A stretch of 64,000 bases of DNA, taken from assembly GCA_015067615.1 (NCBI GenBank), contig SVMD01000003.1, positions 124,001 through 188,000 of the forward strand, given 5' to 3'. Position numbers and translations under genes: made by a program. Positions 31,118-39,194 of the stretch are shown piece after piece. The notes under the pieces are model-generated. The model was not told where the DNA came from. It saw only the letters and a list, made by a program, of their open reading frames with translations, and ran no database searches. The DNA comes from Oscillospiraceae bacterium (GTDB taxonomy: Bacteria; Bacillota; Clostridia; Oscillospirales; Oscillospiraceae). Position 1 is the stretch's first letter. The number at the start of each line of letters is the position of its first letter.

Positions 31118-32146
31118 TTATGTACGAATATAGTCTTCGAAGCCGGGGGTGTAGAACTGCTCCCCTGCCTCATTGACCCACATGGCCTGGGCACCGCTCT
31201 TCTCTGCCAGGGCCATGCCCGCCTCCAACGGAAGCAGGAACAGGGCTGTGGACAGGGCGTCGGCCAGACCGGAATCGGCGCACAGAACGGTGACGCTGCG
31301 CCAGTATTCGCTGGGATAGAGGGTTGCGGGGTCGATGATGTGGTGGTAGATTTTGCCGTCCACCATGTAGCAGCGCTGATAATCGCCGCTGGTGACCACG
31401 CTGCCCCCGGTGATGTTCAGGGTATGCAGGTAATTGTCCCCGCCGTCGGGATTCTGAACGCCCACCCGCCAGGGGGTACCGTTTTCGTCCTTGGGGCCTG
31501 TGGCGCAGACGTTGCCGCCCACGCTGATCAGCAGGCCCTCGGGGGCATTCTCCGCCGCACGCTGGACGGACCAGCCCTTTGCCACCGCGCCCACGTCCAG
31601 CCGGGCATCGGGGTCGGTGATAAAGACGGTGGAAGCCTCCTCGTCAATGACCAGGCAGGAGATATCCACATGCTCCGCCGCCGCTGCCAGGGCTTCGCCG
31701 TCGGGCAGGTAGGCATTGACGATGTCATTCAGTCCATCATTCCGGGCTTCGTGCCAGAGCTTCAGCACACTGCCCATGGCCACATTCACCAGGCCGCCGG
31801 TGAGATCGTAATATTCCTTACAATCCTGCAGCAGGTCGATAATGGCCCGGTCCACCACCACAGGGGCGATGCCAGCATTGTCGTTGACGGTCTTCAGGTT
31901 GTTCACGCCTTCATAATCGTTATAGATATCGAACAGCTGATGATAAATAAGCAGCTCGTCATGGATCTTCTGGGCCTCGGCGGTGAAAGCCGCCTCGCTT
32001 TCCGCCCGGCCCACTATGGTGGTAACCGTGTCGAAGAGGGTCAGGAAGGTGGCGTTGTACTGCTTCTTTTCCGGCTCCCCCACCCCGGCACAGCCGCAGA
32101 GCAGGAGGCAAACCAGAAGCAGCAGGGAAACGACGCGGCGCATCAC
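31118..32146 (-). CDS. apbE: FAD:protein FMN transferase (ApbE), lipoprotein
   Basis: A 342-residue ApbE that attaches FMN covalently to Thr/Ser in Rnf-type proteins outside the membrane. It has a lipoprotein signal (lipobox LLCGC, Cys at about 19). Family motifs are FDTVTTIVG, LDVGAVAKGWSVQRA, GGNVCATGPK, and HHIIDPATLYPS with metal-binding DSGLADALSTALF. The start overlaps the stop of the upstream lipoprotein gene (ATGA). Its target here is very likely RnfG and RnfD. Confidence 0.96.
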   Translation of the reverse strand: MMRRVVSLLLLVCLLLCGCAGVGEPEKKQYNATFLTLFDTVTTIVGRAESEAAFTAEAQKIHDELLIYHQLFDIYNDYEGVNNLKTVNDNAGIAPVVVDRAIIDLLQDCKEYYDLTGGLVNVAMGSVLKLWHEARNDGLNDIVNAYLPDGEALAAAAEHVDISCLVIDEEASTVFITDPDARLDVGAVAKGWSVQRAAENAPEGLLISVGGNVCATGPKDENGTPWRVGVQNPDGGDNYLHTLNITGGSVVTSGDYQRCYMVDGKIYHHIIDPATLYPSEYWRSVTVLCADSGLADALSTALFLLPLEAGMALAEKSGAQAMWVNEAGEQFYTPGFEDYIRT

Positions 32147-33210
32147 TGAGCCGCCTTTTCGATCAGGGCCATGAAGCCGCCGATGGCGATGGTGACGGAG
32201 GTGCTGAGGTCCGCATCGGTGGGCTTGGTGCCCTCATCGACGGCAATACCGGCAACCTCAGCTGCAGTCTTGCCGGTGACGTAGGCGGCAAAGTTGGCGG
32301 CCTGCTCGTTCCACTCGTACTTGGCACCGGCCCAGGCCTTCATGCCGTAGGCTTCGCCCAGCTGATTCTTGGTCTGGACAGGGGCGGTAACATCGGAGGT
32401 GATGACGCCGGAAGCATCGAAGGCAACCTTGGCCTGGACAGCGTCAATGGCGCAGGAGGTGATGGTCTCGCCGTTCATGGTAATGGCGGCAGCATCCACA
32501 TTCAGCTGGGCGTTGCCTGCATTTTCCGCATCAGCGGACTTGGAATCGGACAGGGATGCCAGCACGGCGACCTTCAGCTCATCCTCTGCCTGAGCGCCCA
32601 GATGCTGGGCGTTGGCAGCGGCAGCCTCGATGGCAGCCACATAGCCGCCCAGGTAGATGGTGGCGGTGGTGGCCAGGTCGGCATCGGCAGCCTTGCCGGA
32701 CTCGTTGACGGCACCGGCGCGCAGCTCCTCAACGGTCTTGCCCACAGCAAAATCAGCCAGGGCCGCAGCCTGCTCGTACCACTCATAGGTGGCGCCGCCG
32801 TAGGCCTTCATGCCGTAGCTGTCGCCCAGCTCGTTCTTGGTCAGAACAGCGGCGGCAGGATCGGAAGTGATCACGCCGTCAGCACCGAAGGTGACGGAAG
32901 CGCCGATGGAATCCAAATAGCAGCTGACGATGACACCGTTGTCGTCCACATTGACTGCGGCGATGGTCACATCGTACTTGGCTTCGCCGTCAACACTGTC
33001 AGCCACAGAAGTGACGACAGCCAGGCCGGTTTTCACGGCACCCTCGGCAACGACCGGGGGCTCGGTGGCCTCAGGCTGAGTTACGGGAGTCTGCACGTGG
33101 GCATCTGCAGGGCAGGTGCAGTCGGTATAATAAATCACGGGGGAGCCTGCGCAGCCTGCCAATAAGCAGACAGCCAGGACCAGGGATACAATTGCGGTTA
33201 ATTTTTTCAT
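32143..33210 (-). CDS. Secreted lipoprotein with two tandem repeats, first gene of Rnf-like operon
   Basis: A 355-residue lipoprotein (LLAGC lipobox, Cys20) followed by a short Cys/Pro/Thr-rich linker and two homologous units (about 60-200 and 205-355). Both units have VITSD, TKN-LG-YGMKA and A-YEW-EQAA in the same order. No S/TGATxxT flavinylation motif is seen, although similar proteins are found near FMN-binding redox systems. It may be an extracellular partner of the Rnf-like complex. ATG 33210 is chosen over 33255 since it starts the signal peptide and has AGGAGGTAATACC upstream. It is coupled to apbE. Confidence 0.75.
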   Translation of the reverse strand: MKKLTAIVSLVLAVCLLAGCAGSPVIYYTDCTCPADAHVQTPVTQPEATEPPVVAEGAVKTGLAVVTSVADSVDGEAKYDVTIAAVNVDDNGVIVSCYLDSIGASVTFGADGVITSDPAAAVLTKNELGDSYGMKAYGGATYEWYEQAAALADFAVGKTVEELRAGAVNESGKAADADLATTATIYLGGYVAAIEAAAANAQHLGAQAEDELKVAVLASLSDSKSADAENAGNAQLNVDAAAITMNGETITSCAIDAVQAKVAFDASGVITSDVTAPVQTKNQLGEAYGMKAWAGAKYEWNEQAANFAAYVTGKTAAEVAGIAVDEGTKPTDADLSTSVTIAIGGFMALIEKAAQ

Positions 33211-33238
33211 GGTATTACCTCCTGTTTTTATCGATAAC

Positions 33239-33266
33239 ATTTTACCAGTTTTCAATACTGTGTCAA
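33239..33266 (-). promoter_or_regulatory. Promoter of the Rnf-like operon
   Basis: On the minus strand TTGACA (33261-33266), 16-base spacer, TAAAAT (33239-33244), about 30 bases before the lipoprotein start. Confidence 0.85.
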
Positions 33267-33342
33267 GGGATTTTGCTGGTATTGTCTATATATCATACAC
33301 ATTCAGCTGAAATATGTAAATAGGAAAAAGAAAGAAAATTTA

Positions 33343-33354
33343 AAACGTTTCCAT
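33343..33354 (-). promoter_or_regulatory. cre/LacI-type site upstream of Rnf-like operon
   Basis: ATGGAAACGTTT on the minus strand, followed by TTAAATTT, nearly identical to the site at 16463. It lies about 77 bases upstream of the -35, a position that would suit activation more than simple blocking. Confidence 0.5.
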
Positions 33355-33389
33355 ATATATTCGTTTTTCTCGCTGCTATGATTAACACC

Positions 33390-33684
33390 GTAAATTATCG
33401 TTTATCTTAGGTGGAATGCGGCGGCCTATGGCCACCGAGCATCCTTCGGATGCAGAGGTTACGGATTGCCACGTCGCTTCGCTCCTCGCAATGACAGTGG
33501 TTTTTTAATGCTTTCTGCACCAAAATAGCTGCGCAAAGAAACGAAAAGCATGTCATTGCGAGCCAGTGCGCACACTGGCGTGGTGACCGAAGGGAATGCC
33601 TGTGGTGCAATCCGTTCCCCTCAATGCGTAGCATTGTGTCGGCCCGCCGGGCCGACGACGTTCCCCCTGTAAACGATAATTTAC
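33390..33684. repeat. Terminal-repeat element, core type 2
   Basis: A 295-base element bounded by GTAAATTATCGTTTA and GTAAACGATAATTTAC. The core contains the reverse complement of the 32-base GTCATTGCGAGG-type sequence (33464-33495) and another copy of its start near 33553. The gap 33211-33741 otherwise holds the Rnf-operon promoter and cre-like site. No gene is seen in the element. Confidence 0.8.
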
Positions 33685-33741
33685 CTGCCCATACAAAAAG
33701 CCCGGGTGTGCGTTCTGCACACCCGGGCCGGGGAACAAGCT

Positions 33742-34998
33742 TTACACTCTTCTCAGTGCTTCGATGGGGTTCAGGTTTGCAGCCTTTACTGCGGGCAGCA
33801 GGCCGAAGATCACGCCGATGAGCATGGAAAATACCACGGAAATGGCGATGGCGCCCACGTCGATGGCCACGGGAATCTGCATCATCTGGGAAATCAGCTG
33901 GGCCAGGCCAATGCCGCTGGCCACGCCGATGATGCCGCCTAAGGAAGTCAGCACCGCAGCTTCCGTCAGGAACTGGAAGAGGATCCGGCGCTTCTTGGCA
34001 CCGATGGCCTTCTTCAGGCCGATCTCAGAGGTTCTTTCCGTGACGGACACCAGCATGATGTTCATAACACCGATGCCGCCCACCAGCAGGGAGATGCTGG
34101 CGATCCAGATCAGCTGGGCGTTGGTGGATTCGGACATACTCTGCAGCTGCTGGGCCTGTTCCAGCATATCCTGGCTCCGGTAGTCGAAGTCGGAGTTTTC
34201 CGGATCCAGGATCTGGCGCTCGGTGAGCAGGTCTGCGGCGTCCTTACCGGCGGAGGTCATCACGTCGGTATTTTTCACCTTGATGGCCACATTCTGGGGC
34301 TCGTCGAACCGGTAGACCGTGGGCCAGGTGCTCAGGGGCAGGTAAATGGAGCCGGAGGAGGTGTCCGCGTACATCCAGTAGTCATTGATGGAGTTGATGG
34401 TGGGCACAAATTCCTCAGAAAGGGCCACCACACCCACCACGGTGAACACATCACCCTGGATCTCGATACTTGCGCCCACGGGATTCTCACCGCCGAAGAG
34501 ATTGGTCACAGCGGTGGTGTCAACCAATACCACCTTGCGGAAGTTCCGGTAGTCATTTTCCGTAAAGCCCCGGCCGGTTTTCACCTGGTAGCCGTAGACA
34601 TTTAAGTAGTTCTCGTCAATGCCGTAGACCTCGCCGTTGAACTCGGTGTTCTGGTAGTAGACCAGCTCCGAATAGTTCCGGGCGCAGTAGAGGGAGACCT
34701 TTTCCACGCCGGAGAGCTTTTCCAGGTCCTTCCGGGTCTCTTCGGTGATGGTGCGAACCCCTGCAGGGATGCCGCTCCAGGTCATGTCGTACTGGTAGCC
34801 GCCCTGATTCAGCTGGACGGTGACCACATTGTTGCCGGCACCGATGAGGTTTTCCTTGATCTGCTCGTTGGTGCCCTTGATGGTGGAGACGATGGTAATG
34901 ATGGCGGCGATGCCGATGATGATGCCCAGCATGGTCAGGACAGAGCGCATCTTGTGGCCCCAGATTCCCTGGAAGGCAAGCCGGATATTTTCAAACAT
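33742..34998 (-). CDS. MacB-like ABC transporter permease
   Basis: A 418-residue MacB/FtsX-type permease. One TM (residues about 20-42, TMLGIIIGIAAIITIVSTIKG), a large extracytoplasmic domain of about 250 residues, and three C-terminal TMs with the conserved ASISLLVGGIGVMNIMLVSV and RTSEIGLKKAIGAKKRRI. It should work with the ATPase (36923-37639) and two adaptor proteins of this operon to export a peptide, drug or lipophilic compound. RBS GGAGGGAAAGCT. It is the last gene of the operon. Confidence 0.93.
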   Translation of the reverse strand: MFENIRLAFQGIWGHKMRSVLTMLGIIIGIAAIITIVSTIKGTNEQIKENLIGAGNNVVTVQLNQGGYQYDMTWSGIPAGVRTITEETRKDLEKLSGVEKVSLYCARNYSELVYYQNTEFNGEVYGIDENYLNVYGYQVKTGRGFTENDYRNFRKVVLVDTTAVTNLFGGENPVGASIEIQGDVFTVVGVVALSEEFVPTINSINDYWMYADTSSGSIYLPLSTWPTVYRFDEPQNVAIKVKNTDVMTSAGKDAADLLTERQILDPENSDFDYRSQDMLEQAQQLQSMSESTNAQLIWIASISLLVGGIGVMNIMLVSVTERTSEIGLKKAIGAKKRRILFQFLTEAAVLTSLGGIIGVASGIGLAQLISQMMQIPVAIDVGAIAISVVFSMLIGVIFGLLPAVKAANLNPIEALRRV

Positions 34999-35010
34999 AG
35001 CTTTCCCTCC

Positions 35011-36945
35011 TTAACCGTACAGGGCGCTGAGGTCGCTTTCAACGGTCTCGGCACCGGGTTTCACATTCTTGCCATAGGGGAAGGCGATCAGGTCCTCTTC
35101 CCCGATACCCTCCAAAATCTCCGTGTAGCTGCCCCAGAGGGACTTGCCGGTGGTGACGAACCGCTGCTCCAGCTTTCCGTCCTCACCCCGGACATAGACA
35201 TAGCTGCGGCCGCCCTCGGTGCGGATGAAGGGATTTTCCAGATACACACCGTGTTCAGAAGAACCGGCGGAGAACATGATGCTCACATAGCTGCCGGACT
35301 GCAGGTCGGCGCTGTCCTCCACGAACACCCGGAAGGGATAGTAGGAAGCGGTGGGATTTCCGATACCGCTCCAATAGCCCTCGGCACTGGGGTAGTCACC
35401 CAGGGATTCCACCTTACCGGTGTAGGTCATACCGCTGCGCCAGTCGTTGATGGTGACCTCCTGGCCAATGACCATGGTCTCCCGGTCCAGCTCACTGACG
35501 GTGCCCTCCACATAGAAGCCGCCGCCGGCGCTGACCTTCATCAGGGGCTCCTGAAGCATTTCTGCCTCATCCTCAGTCAGCAGGGACACCACCACGCCGT
35601 CGATCTGTGCGTAGACATTGCCGTCTGCCACCTCGGTCTGGGCGATCTTGTATTCCGCCTCAGCCATTTTAATATTGAATTCAATCTCCTTGATGGTCTT
35701 TTCCTGCTGGGAGCGCATCTCGGCGATCTGGGCTGCGGTGAAGCCGCTGCCGAAGTCGATCTCCGGCTTTTCCTCCGCTTCCTCGTCAGGAGAGAGCATA
35801 TGGTCCTGGACCATGAAGGCATCGAAGAACTTAAAGCGGTAGCTGCCGTTTTCCGGATCCCGGATCACATAAATACCCTGCCAGGTATTTCTGGCTGCCA
35901 GTTCATAGTTGTTTTCAGTAACCTTGAAAACTACATAGAAATTGTTGACCTCCACTTCCTCCGGCTCACTGGGTTCCGTGGGATCTTCAGAGGGCTCCGT
36001 GGGGTCCTCTGAGGGGTCGGTGGGACCCTCAGAAGGCTCGATGGGGTCCTCAGAGGGTTCGGTGGGATCCTCGGAAGGCTCGGTGGGATCCTCGGAGGGT
36101 TCCGTGGGATCCTCGGAAGGTTCCGTGGGATCCTCGGAAGGCTCGGTGGGGTCCTCGGAAGGCTCGGTGGGATCCTCGGAGGGCTCGGTGGGATCTTCGG
36201 AGGGTTCTGTGGGGTCCTCGGAGGGCTCGGTAGGATCCTCGGAAGGTGCTGTGTTCTCTCCGGTCTCTTCCGGAACGGGAGAGGGGTTGCTGGGAATCTT
36301 CTCCCCCTCAGCTTCCTTTGCCGCATTGATACTCTGATATTCAGCTGCTTTCAGAATCAGCGCATCCAGAATTTCCTCGTCCACACTGCTGTTGCTGTTC
36401 AGCCAGCAGATCAGGGCTTTTTCCGCGGTGCTGCCGTCAAAATCCGAATTGAAGGATAGCTTGTAGGGATCGGTGAGCTTTTCACCCAGGTTTACATCCT
36501 CATCCGGCTTGTCGGAGGGTTGGGGGATCACCATGGGGCGCATGGCATTGATCTCCCGCAGCTGCTTTTTGGCATCCTCCAGCTGCAGCTTCAGCTTTTC
36601 CACATCCAGCCGCTTCCGCTCCAGGGCCAGATCGGACAGGGTGGTATCGAAGGTCATGAGCACATCGCCCTTCTTGACCTCCTGGCCCAGCTGGACCAGG
36701 ATTTCCGTGACGGTCTGGGTGCCGGAGAGGTAGACCGTCTGAACGCCGTCGGTCCGGACAAAGCCGGAGCTTTCCTGGGAGTCGCCCCAGTATTCGGTCA
36801 TGCCCAGATACATGAAGGGAAACACATTCACCGGCTCGCCGCCCTGGTTCCCGGTATAGAACCAGACGCCGCCACCGATGGCAGCCACCAGCACCAGGCA
36901 GATGGCAGAAATCAGAATCTTCTTACCCCTGGATTTCCGCTTCAT
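35011..36945 (-). CDS. HlyD/MacA-like efflux adaptor with long PSEDPTE repeat linker
   Basis: A 644-residue adaptor with an N-terminal TM (residues about 9-28), a lipoyl-like half (VTEILVQLGQEVKKGDVLMTFD), a coiled-coil arm, and the second lipoyl half with beta-barrel (VYAQIDGVVVSLLTEDE, then VTINDWRSGMTYTGKVESLG). The coiled-coil hairpin is interrupted by about 14 PSEDPTE heptads encoded by a 21-bp tandem repeat (35971-36246). That acidic linker is unusual for the family and may span the cell wall or vary in length. It overlaps the ATPase gene by 23 bases. Confidence 0.9.
   Translation of the reverse strand: MKRKSRGKKILISAICLVLVAAIGGGVWFYTGNQGGEPVNVFPFMYLGMTEYWGDSQESSGFVRTDGVQTVYLSGTQTVTEILVQLGQEVKKGDVLMTFDTTLSDLALERKRLDVEKLKLQLEDAKKQLREINAMRPMVIPQPSDKPDEDVNLGEKLTDPYKLSFNSDFDGSTAEKALICWLNSNSSVDEEILDALILKAAEYQSINAAKEAEGEKIPSNPSPVPEETGENTAPSEDPTEPSEDPTEPSEDPTEPSEDPTEPSEDPTEPSEDPTEPSEDPTEPSEDPTEPSEDPTEPSEDPIEPSEGPTDPSEDPTEPSEDPTEPSEPEEVEVNNFYVVFKVTENNYELAARNTWQGIYVIRDPENGSYRFKFFDAFMVQDHMLSPDEEAEEKPEIDFGSGFTAAQIAEMRSQQEKTIKEIEFNIKMAEAEYKIAQTEVADGNVYAQIDGVVVSLLTEDEAEMLQEPLMKVSAGGGFYVEGTVSELDRETMVIGQEVTINDWRSGMTYTGKVESLGDYPSAEGYWSGIGNPTASYYPFRVFVEDSADLQSGSYVSIMFSAGSSEHGVYLENPFIRTEGGRSYVYVRGEDGKLEQRFVTTGKSLWGSYTEILEGIGEEDLIAFPYGKNVKPGAETVESDLSALYG
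35971..36246 (-). repeat. 21-bp in-frame tandem repeat in adaptor gene
   Basis: About 13 units of 21 bases (each close to GGCTCGGTGGGATCCTCGGA on the plus strand) encode the PSEDPTE heptads. Most units differ only at third positions; one encodes PSEGPTD and one PSEDPIE. Such repeats can gain or lose units without a frameshift. Confidence 0.95.
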
Positions 36946-37639
36946 CGCTTACCCCTCCTTCCCTGCCCTCTCCGGTGTTCAGCTCACCGTCCAGGATGTA
37001 GTAGATTTTATCGGCGCAGTCGGCAATGGACTGCTCGTGGGTGATCATGATGATGGTCATGCCCTCCCGGCTTAATTGCCGGAAGATCTCCATGATCTGG
37101 TTGCCGGCCTTGGTATCCAGCGCGCCGGTGGGCTCGTCCGCCAAAAGCAGCGCGGGCTTGGTGACCATGGCCCGGGCGATGGCCACTCGCTGGCACTGGC
37201 CGCCGGAGAGCTGATTGGGCAGGAAATGCATCCGTTCTTCCAGGCCCACGGCCTTCAGAGCTTCCTCAGCCCGGGCCTTCCGCTCCTTCAGGGGAACGCC
37301 TGCATACAGCAGCGGCAGAGCCACATTTTCCAAGGCGTCCATCTTGGGAAGCAGGTGGAAGGACTGGAACACGAAGCCGATATGCTTATTGCGGATCTCC
37401 GCCAGCTGATCGTCAGTCAAGTCCTTCAGGGCCTTACCGTCCAGCTCCAAACGTCCGGAGGTGGGCACGTCCAGGCAGCCGATGAGGTTCATAAGCGTGG
37501 TCTTGCCGGAGCCGGAGGGGCCCATAATGGCCAGGTACTCCCCCTGCTCCACGGTCATATTCACGTTTTTCAGAACCCGGACAGGCTCCTTGCCCTGGAT
37601 GTAATCCTTGCAGATATCTGTCAGCTTCAGAATGGCCAT
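36923..37639 (-). CDS. ABC transporter ATP-binding protein (MacB/LolD type)
   Basis: A 238-residue ATPase. Walker A GPSGSGKTTLMN, Q-loop FVFQSFHLLP, signature LSGGQCQRVAIARA, Walker B LLADEPTGALD, and the H-loop MITHEQ. This is the subfamily that energises MacB-like permeases. Its start overlaps the stop of the upstream adaptor (TAATG at 37637-37641). It ends within the start region of the second adaptor. Confidence 0.95.
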   Translation of the reverse strand: MAILKLTDICKDYIQGKEPVRVLKNVNMTVEQGEYLAIMGPSGSGKTTLMNLIGCLDVPTSGRLELDGKALKDLTDDQLAEIRNKHIGFVFQSFHLLPKMDALENVALPLLYAGVPLKERKARAEEALKAVGLEERMHFLPNQLSGGQCQRVAIARAMVTKPALLLADEPTGALDTKAGNQIMEIFRQLSREGMTIIMITHEQSIADCADKIYYILDGELNTGEGREGGVSDEAEIQG

Positions 37640-38805
37640 TACGCCACCCCGCCTTCTTCTGCCACAGGCTCATCCCGGGTGGTGGGAGCGCCCTCCACGC
37701 ACAGCTCCTCGTCGGGGAAGGCAATGTAGTCCTCCTCCGTCAGGCCCTCCAGGATCTCCATGGTATCCAGCATAAAGTTATATTCGCCGGTAATGACAGG
37801 CCGGACCTCCAGCTTGCCGTTCTTCTCGGCCCAGACGTAGGGATTGCCGTTTTCATCGAAGCAGACAAAGGCGCTGCTGATGGACAGGGCGGCAGACGCC
37901 TCTTCCCCGGCATCCAGCTGCAGATACACATGCTGGCCCAGCAGCAGACCCTCGGAGGACTCCAGCTCCACATAGAAGGGGTACTTGCTGGAGGAGGACA
38001 TGGGGTCCTCCATGCCGCCGATATAGATATTATTGTCATTACCCTGACTGGGGCTCTCATAGTCCACTAAGGTCACGGTGCCGAACCAGAACACATTCTC
38101 GTCAGTCCGGGAGACGATCTTCATCCGGCTGCCCTCCACGATGCCGCCGCGCTGCAGCTCGCCCAGGGTGCCCTTGATCCGGAAGGAGCCGGCCTGCTGG
38201 ATGGTAATGTAGGCCAGAGGATTGCCGTAGTTGTCATAGCCGTTCTCATTGACGCCGGTAACACGGCCGGTGACGGGAGAAACCACGGTGACATTTTCCA
38301 GCATGGTTTCGGACTGGGCCACTTCCTTCTCCTTGGCGACCAGGTTCAGCTCCGCCTCCTTCAGGTCCACCTGCATGGACTGGATCTGGATGGTGTACTG
38401 GAGCTTGGCAGTGCCGGTGGCTCTGGCCTCGTCCTTCTTCAGGTCCTCGATCTGAGTCTTATAGTTTTCAATGGTGGCCTTCAGCTGTTCCAGCTCCAGG
38501 CGCTGCTTGTCCAGAGTCAGCTGCAGCTGGTCCATGTCGTAAGTGAACAGCTCCTGGCCCTCCACCACGTCGTCACCTTCCTTGACATGCGTTTCCGCAA
38601 CCACCTTATCGTTGTCCTTCTGGATCTCTGTGATATTCTCAGACACCACCATGCCCGGAAACCGGTCGCCGGGGGCAATGGCACCGATGCCGGAGAGGGT
38701 CTTGACAGACTGGACATATACGGCATTTTCATCACTTCCGCAGGCGCCCAGGCTCAGTGCCAGACACGCTGCACAGGCAATGCACAGCCATTTTTTCACG
38801 TTCAT
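37639..38805 (-). CDS. Efflux RND/HlyD-type adaptor lipoprotein
   Basis: A 388-residue adaptor and first gene of the exporter operon. Lipoprotein signal with lipobox SLGAC (Cys about 22). Lipoyl halves flank a coiled-coil hairpin (residues about 95-165, QRLELEQLKATIENYKTQIE). The second half has VVSPVTGRVTGVNENG and a beta-barrel. Two adaptors in one operon is typical of Gram-positive MacAB-like loci, where no outer membrane partner exists. Its promoter is visible at 38840-38868. Confidence 0.92.
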   Translation of the reverse strand: MNVKKWLCIACAACLALSLGACGSDENAVYVQSVKTLSGIGAIAPGDRFPGMVVSENITEIQKDNDKVVAETHVKEGDDVVEGQELFTYDMDQLQLTLDKQRLELEQLKATIENYKTQIEDLKKDEARATGTAKLQYTIQIQSMQVDLKEAELNLVAKEKEVAQSETMLENVTVVSPVTGRVTGVNENGYDNYGNPLAYITIQQAGSFRIKGTLGELQRGGIVEGSRMKIVSRTDENVFWFGTVTLVDYESPSQGNDNNIYIGGMEDPMSSSSKYPFYVELESSEGLLLGQHVYLQLDAGEEASAALSISSAFVCFDENGNPYVWAEKNGKLEVRPVITGEYNFMLDTMEILEGLTEEDYIAFPDEELCVEGAPTTRDEPVAEEGGVA

Positions 38806-38839
38806 AGGACATATCCTCCCATTAAAGATTCATAGGGTC

Positions 38840-38868
38840 ATGATAGGCCAGCATCCAGAAAAAGTCAA
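38840..38868 (-). promoter_or_regulatory. Promoter of exporter operon
   Basis: On the minus strand TTGACT (38863-38868), 17-base spacer, TATCAT (38840-38845). Confidence 0.8.
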
Positions 38869-38879
38869 CGCCGCGGAGG

Positions 38880-38894
38880 TTAAAGTTTCTTTAA
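38880..38894. promoter_or_regulatory. Palindrome upstream of exporter promoter
   Basis: TTAAAG-TTT-CTTTAA, a perfect 6-bp inverted repeat, begins 12 bases upstream of the -35. It is a candidate regulator-binding site; no regulator gene is adjacent. Confidence 0.4.
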
Positions 38895-38970
38895 TTTTTC
38901 AGCCCTGACTCAGGAACTTTTCTGCCCGGCTCTGGAATCCGTCAAAGCGGAAGTCAGATATTACGGCGTA

Positions 38971-39151
38971 TAAATTATCGTTTAGCGAAATACCTTCCCC
39001 CTGGGGGGAAGGTGCCCCGAAGGGGCGGATGAGGGGACAGCAGCAGGAAAAACGTTGCATTTCCAGTTATCGCAGGGTAGTCCCCTCATCAGTCACCGCT
39101 TACGCGGTGCCAGCTTCCCCCAGGGGGGAAGCTCGTGTAAACGCTAATTTA
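38971..39151. repeat. Terminal-repeat element with two-armed hairpin core
   Basis: A 181-base element. Ends are TAAATTATCGTTTA and TAAACGCTAATTTA. The core has arm 1 (ACCTTCCCCCTGGGGGGAAGGT, then GCCCCGAAGGGGC, GGATGAGGGGAC) and arm 2 (GTCCCCTCATCAGTCACCG, hairpin, AGCTTCCCCCAGGGGGGAAGCT). The rest of the 38806-39194 gap holds the exporter promoter and a terminator. Confidence 0.85.
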
Positions 39152-39165
39152 TGATTCCAAACAGC

Positions 39166-39193
39166 AAAAAGGACGGCTTTCGCCGTCCTTTTT
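39166..39193 (-). terminator. Terminator after SGNH hydrolase gene
   Basis: A 12-bp stem AAAAAGGACGGC / GCCGTCCTTTTT with a short loop, directly at the end of the minus-strand SGNH gene. Can act in both directions. Confidence 0.85.
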
Positions 39194-39194
39194 C

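Noticed and set aside
35942-36337. Plus-strand frame of GSVGSSEGSVGSS repeats
   Set aside because: It is the reverse reading of the 21-bp tandem repeat in the adaptor gene.
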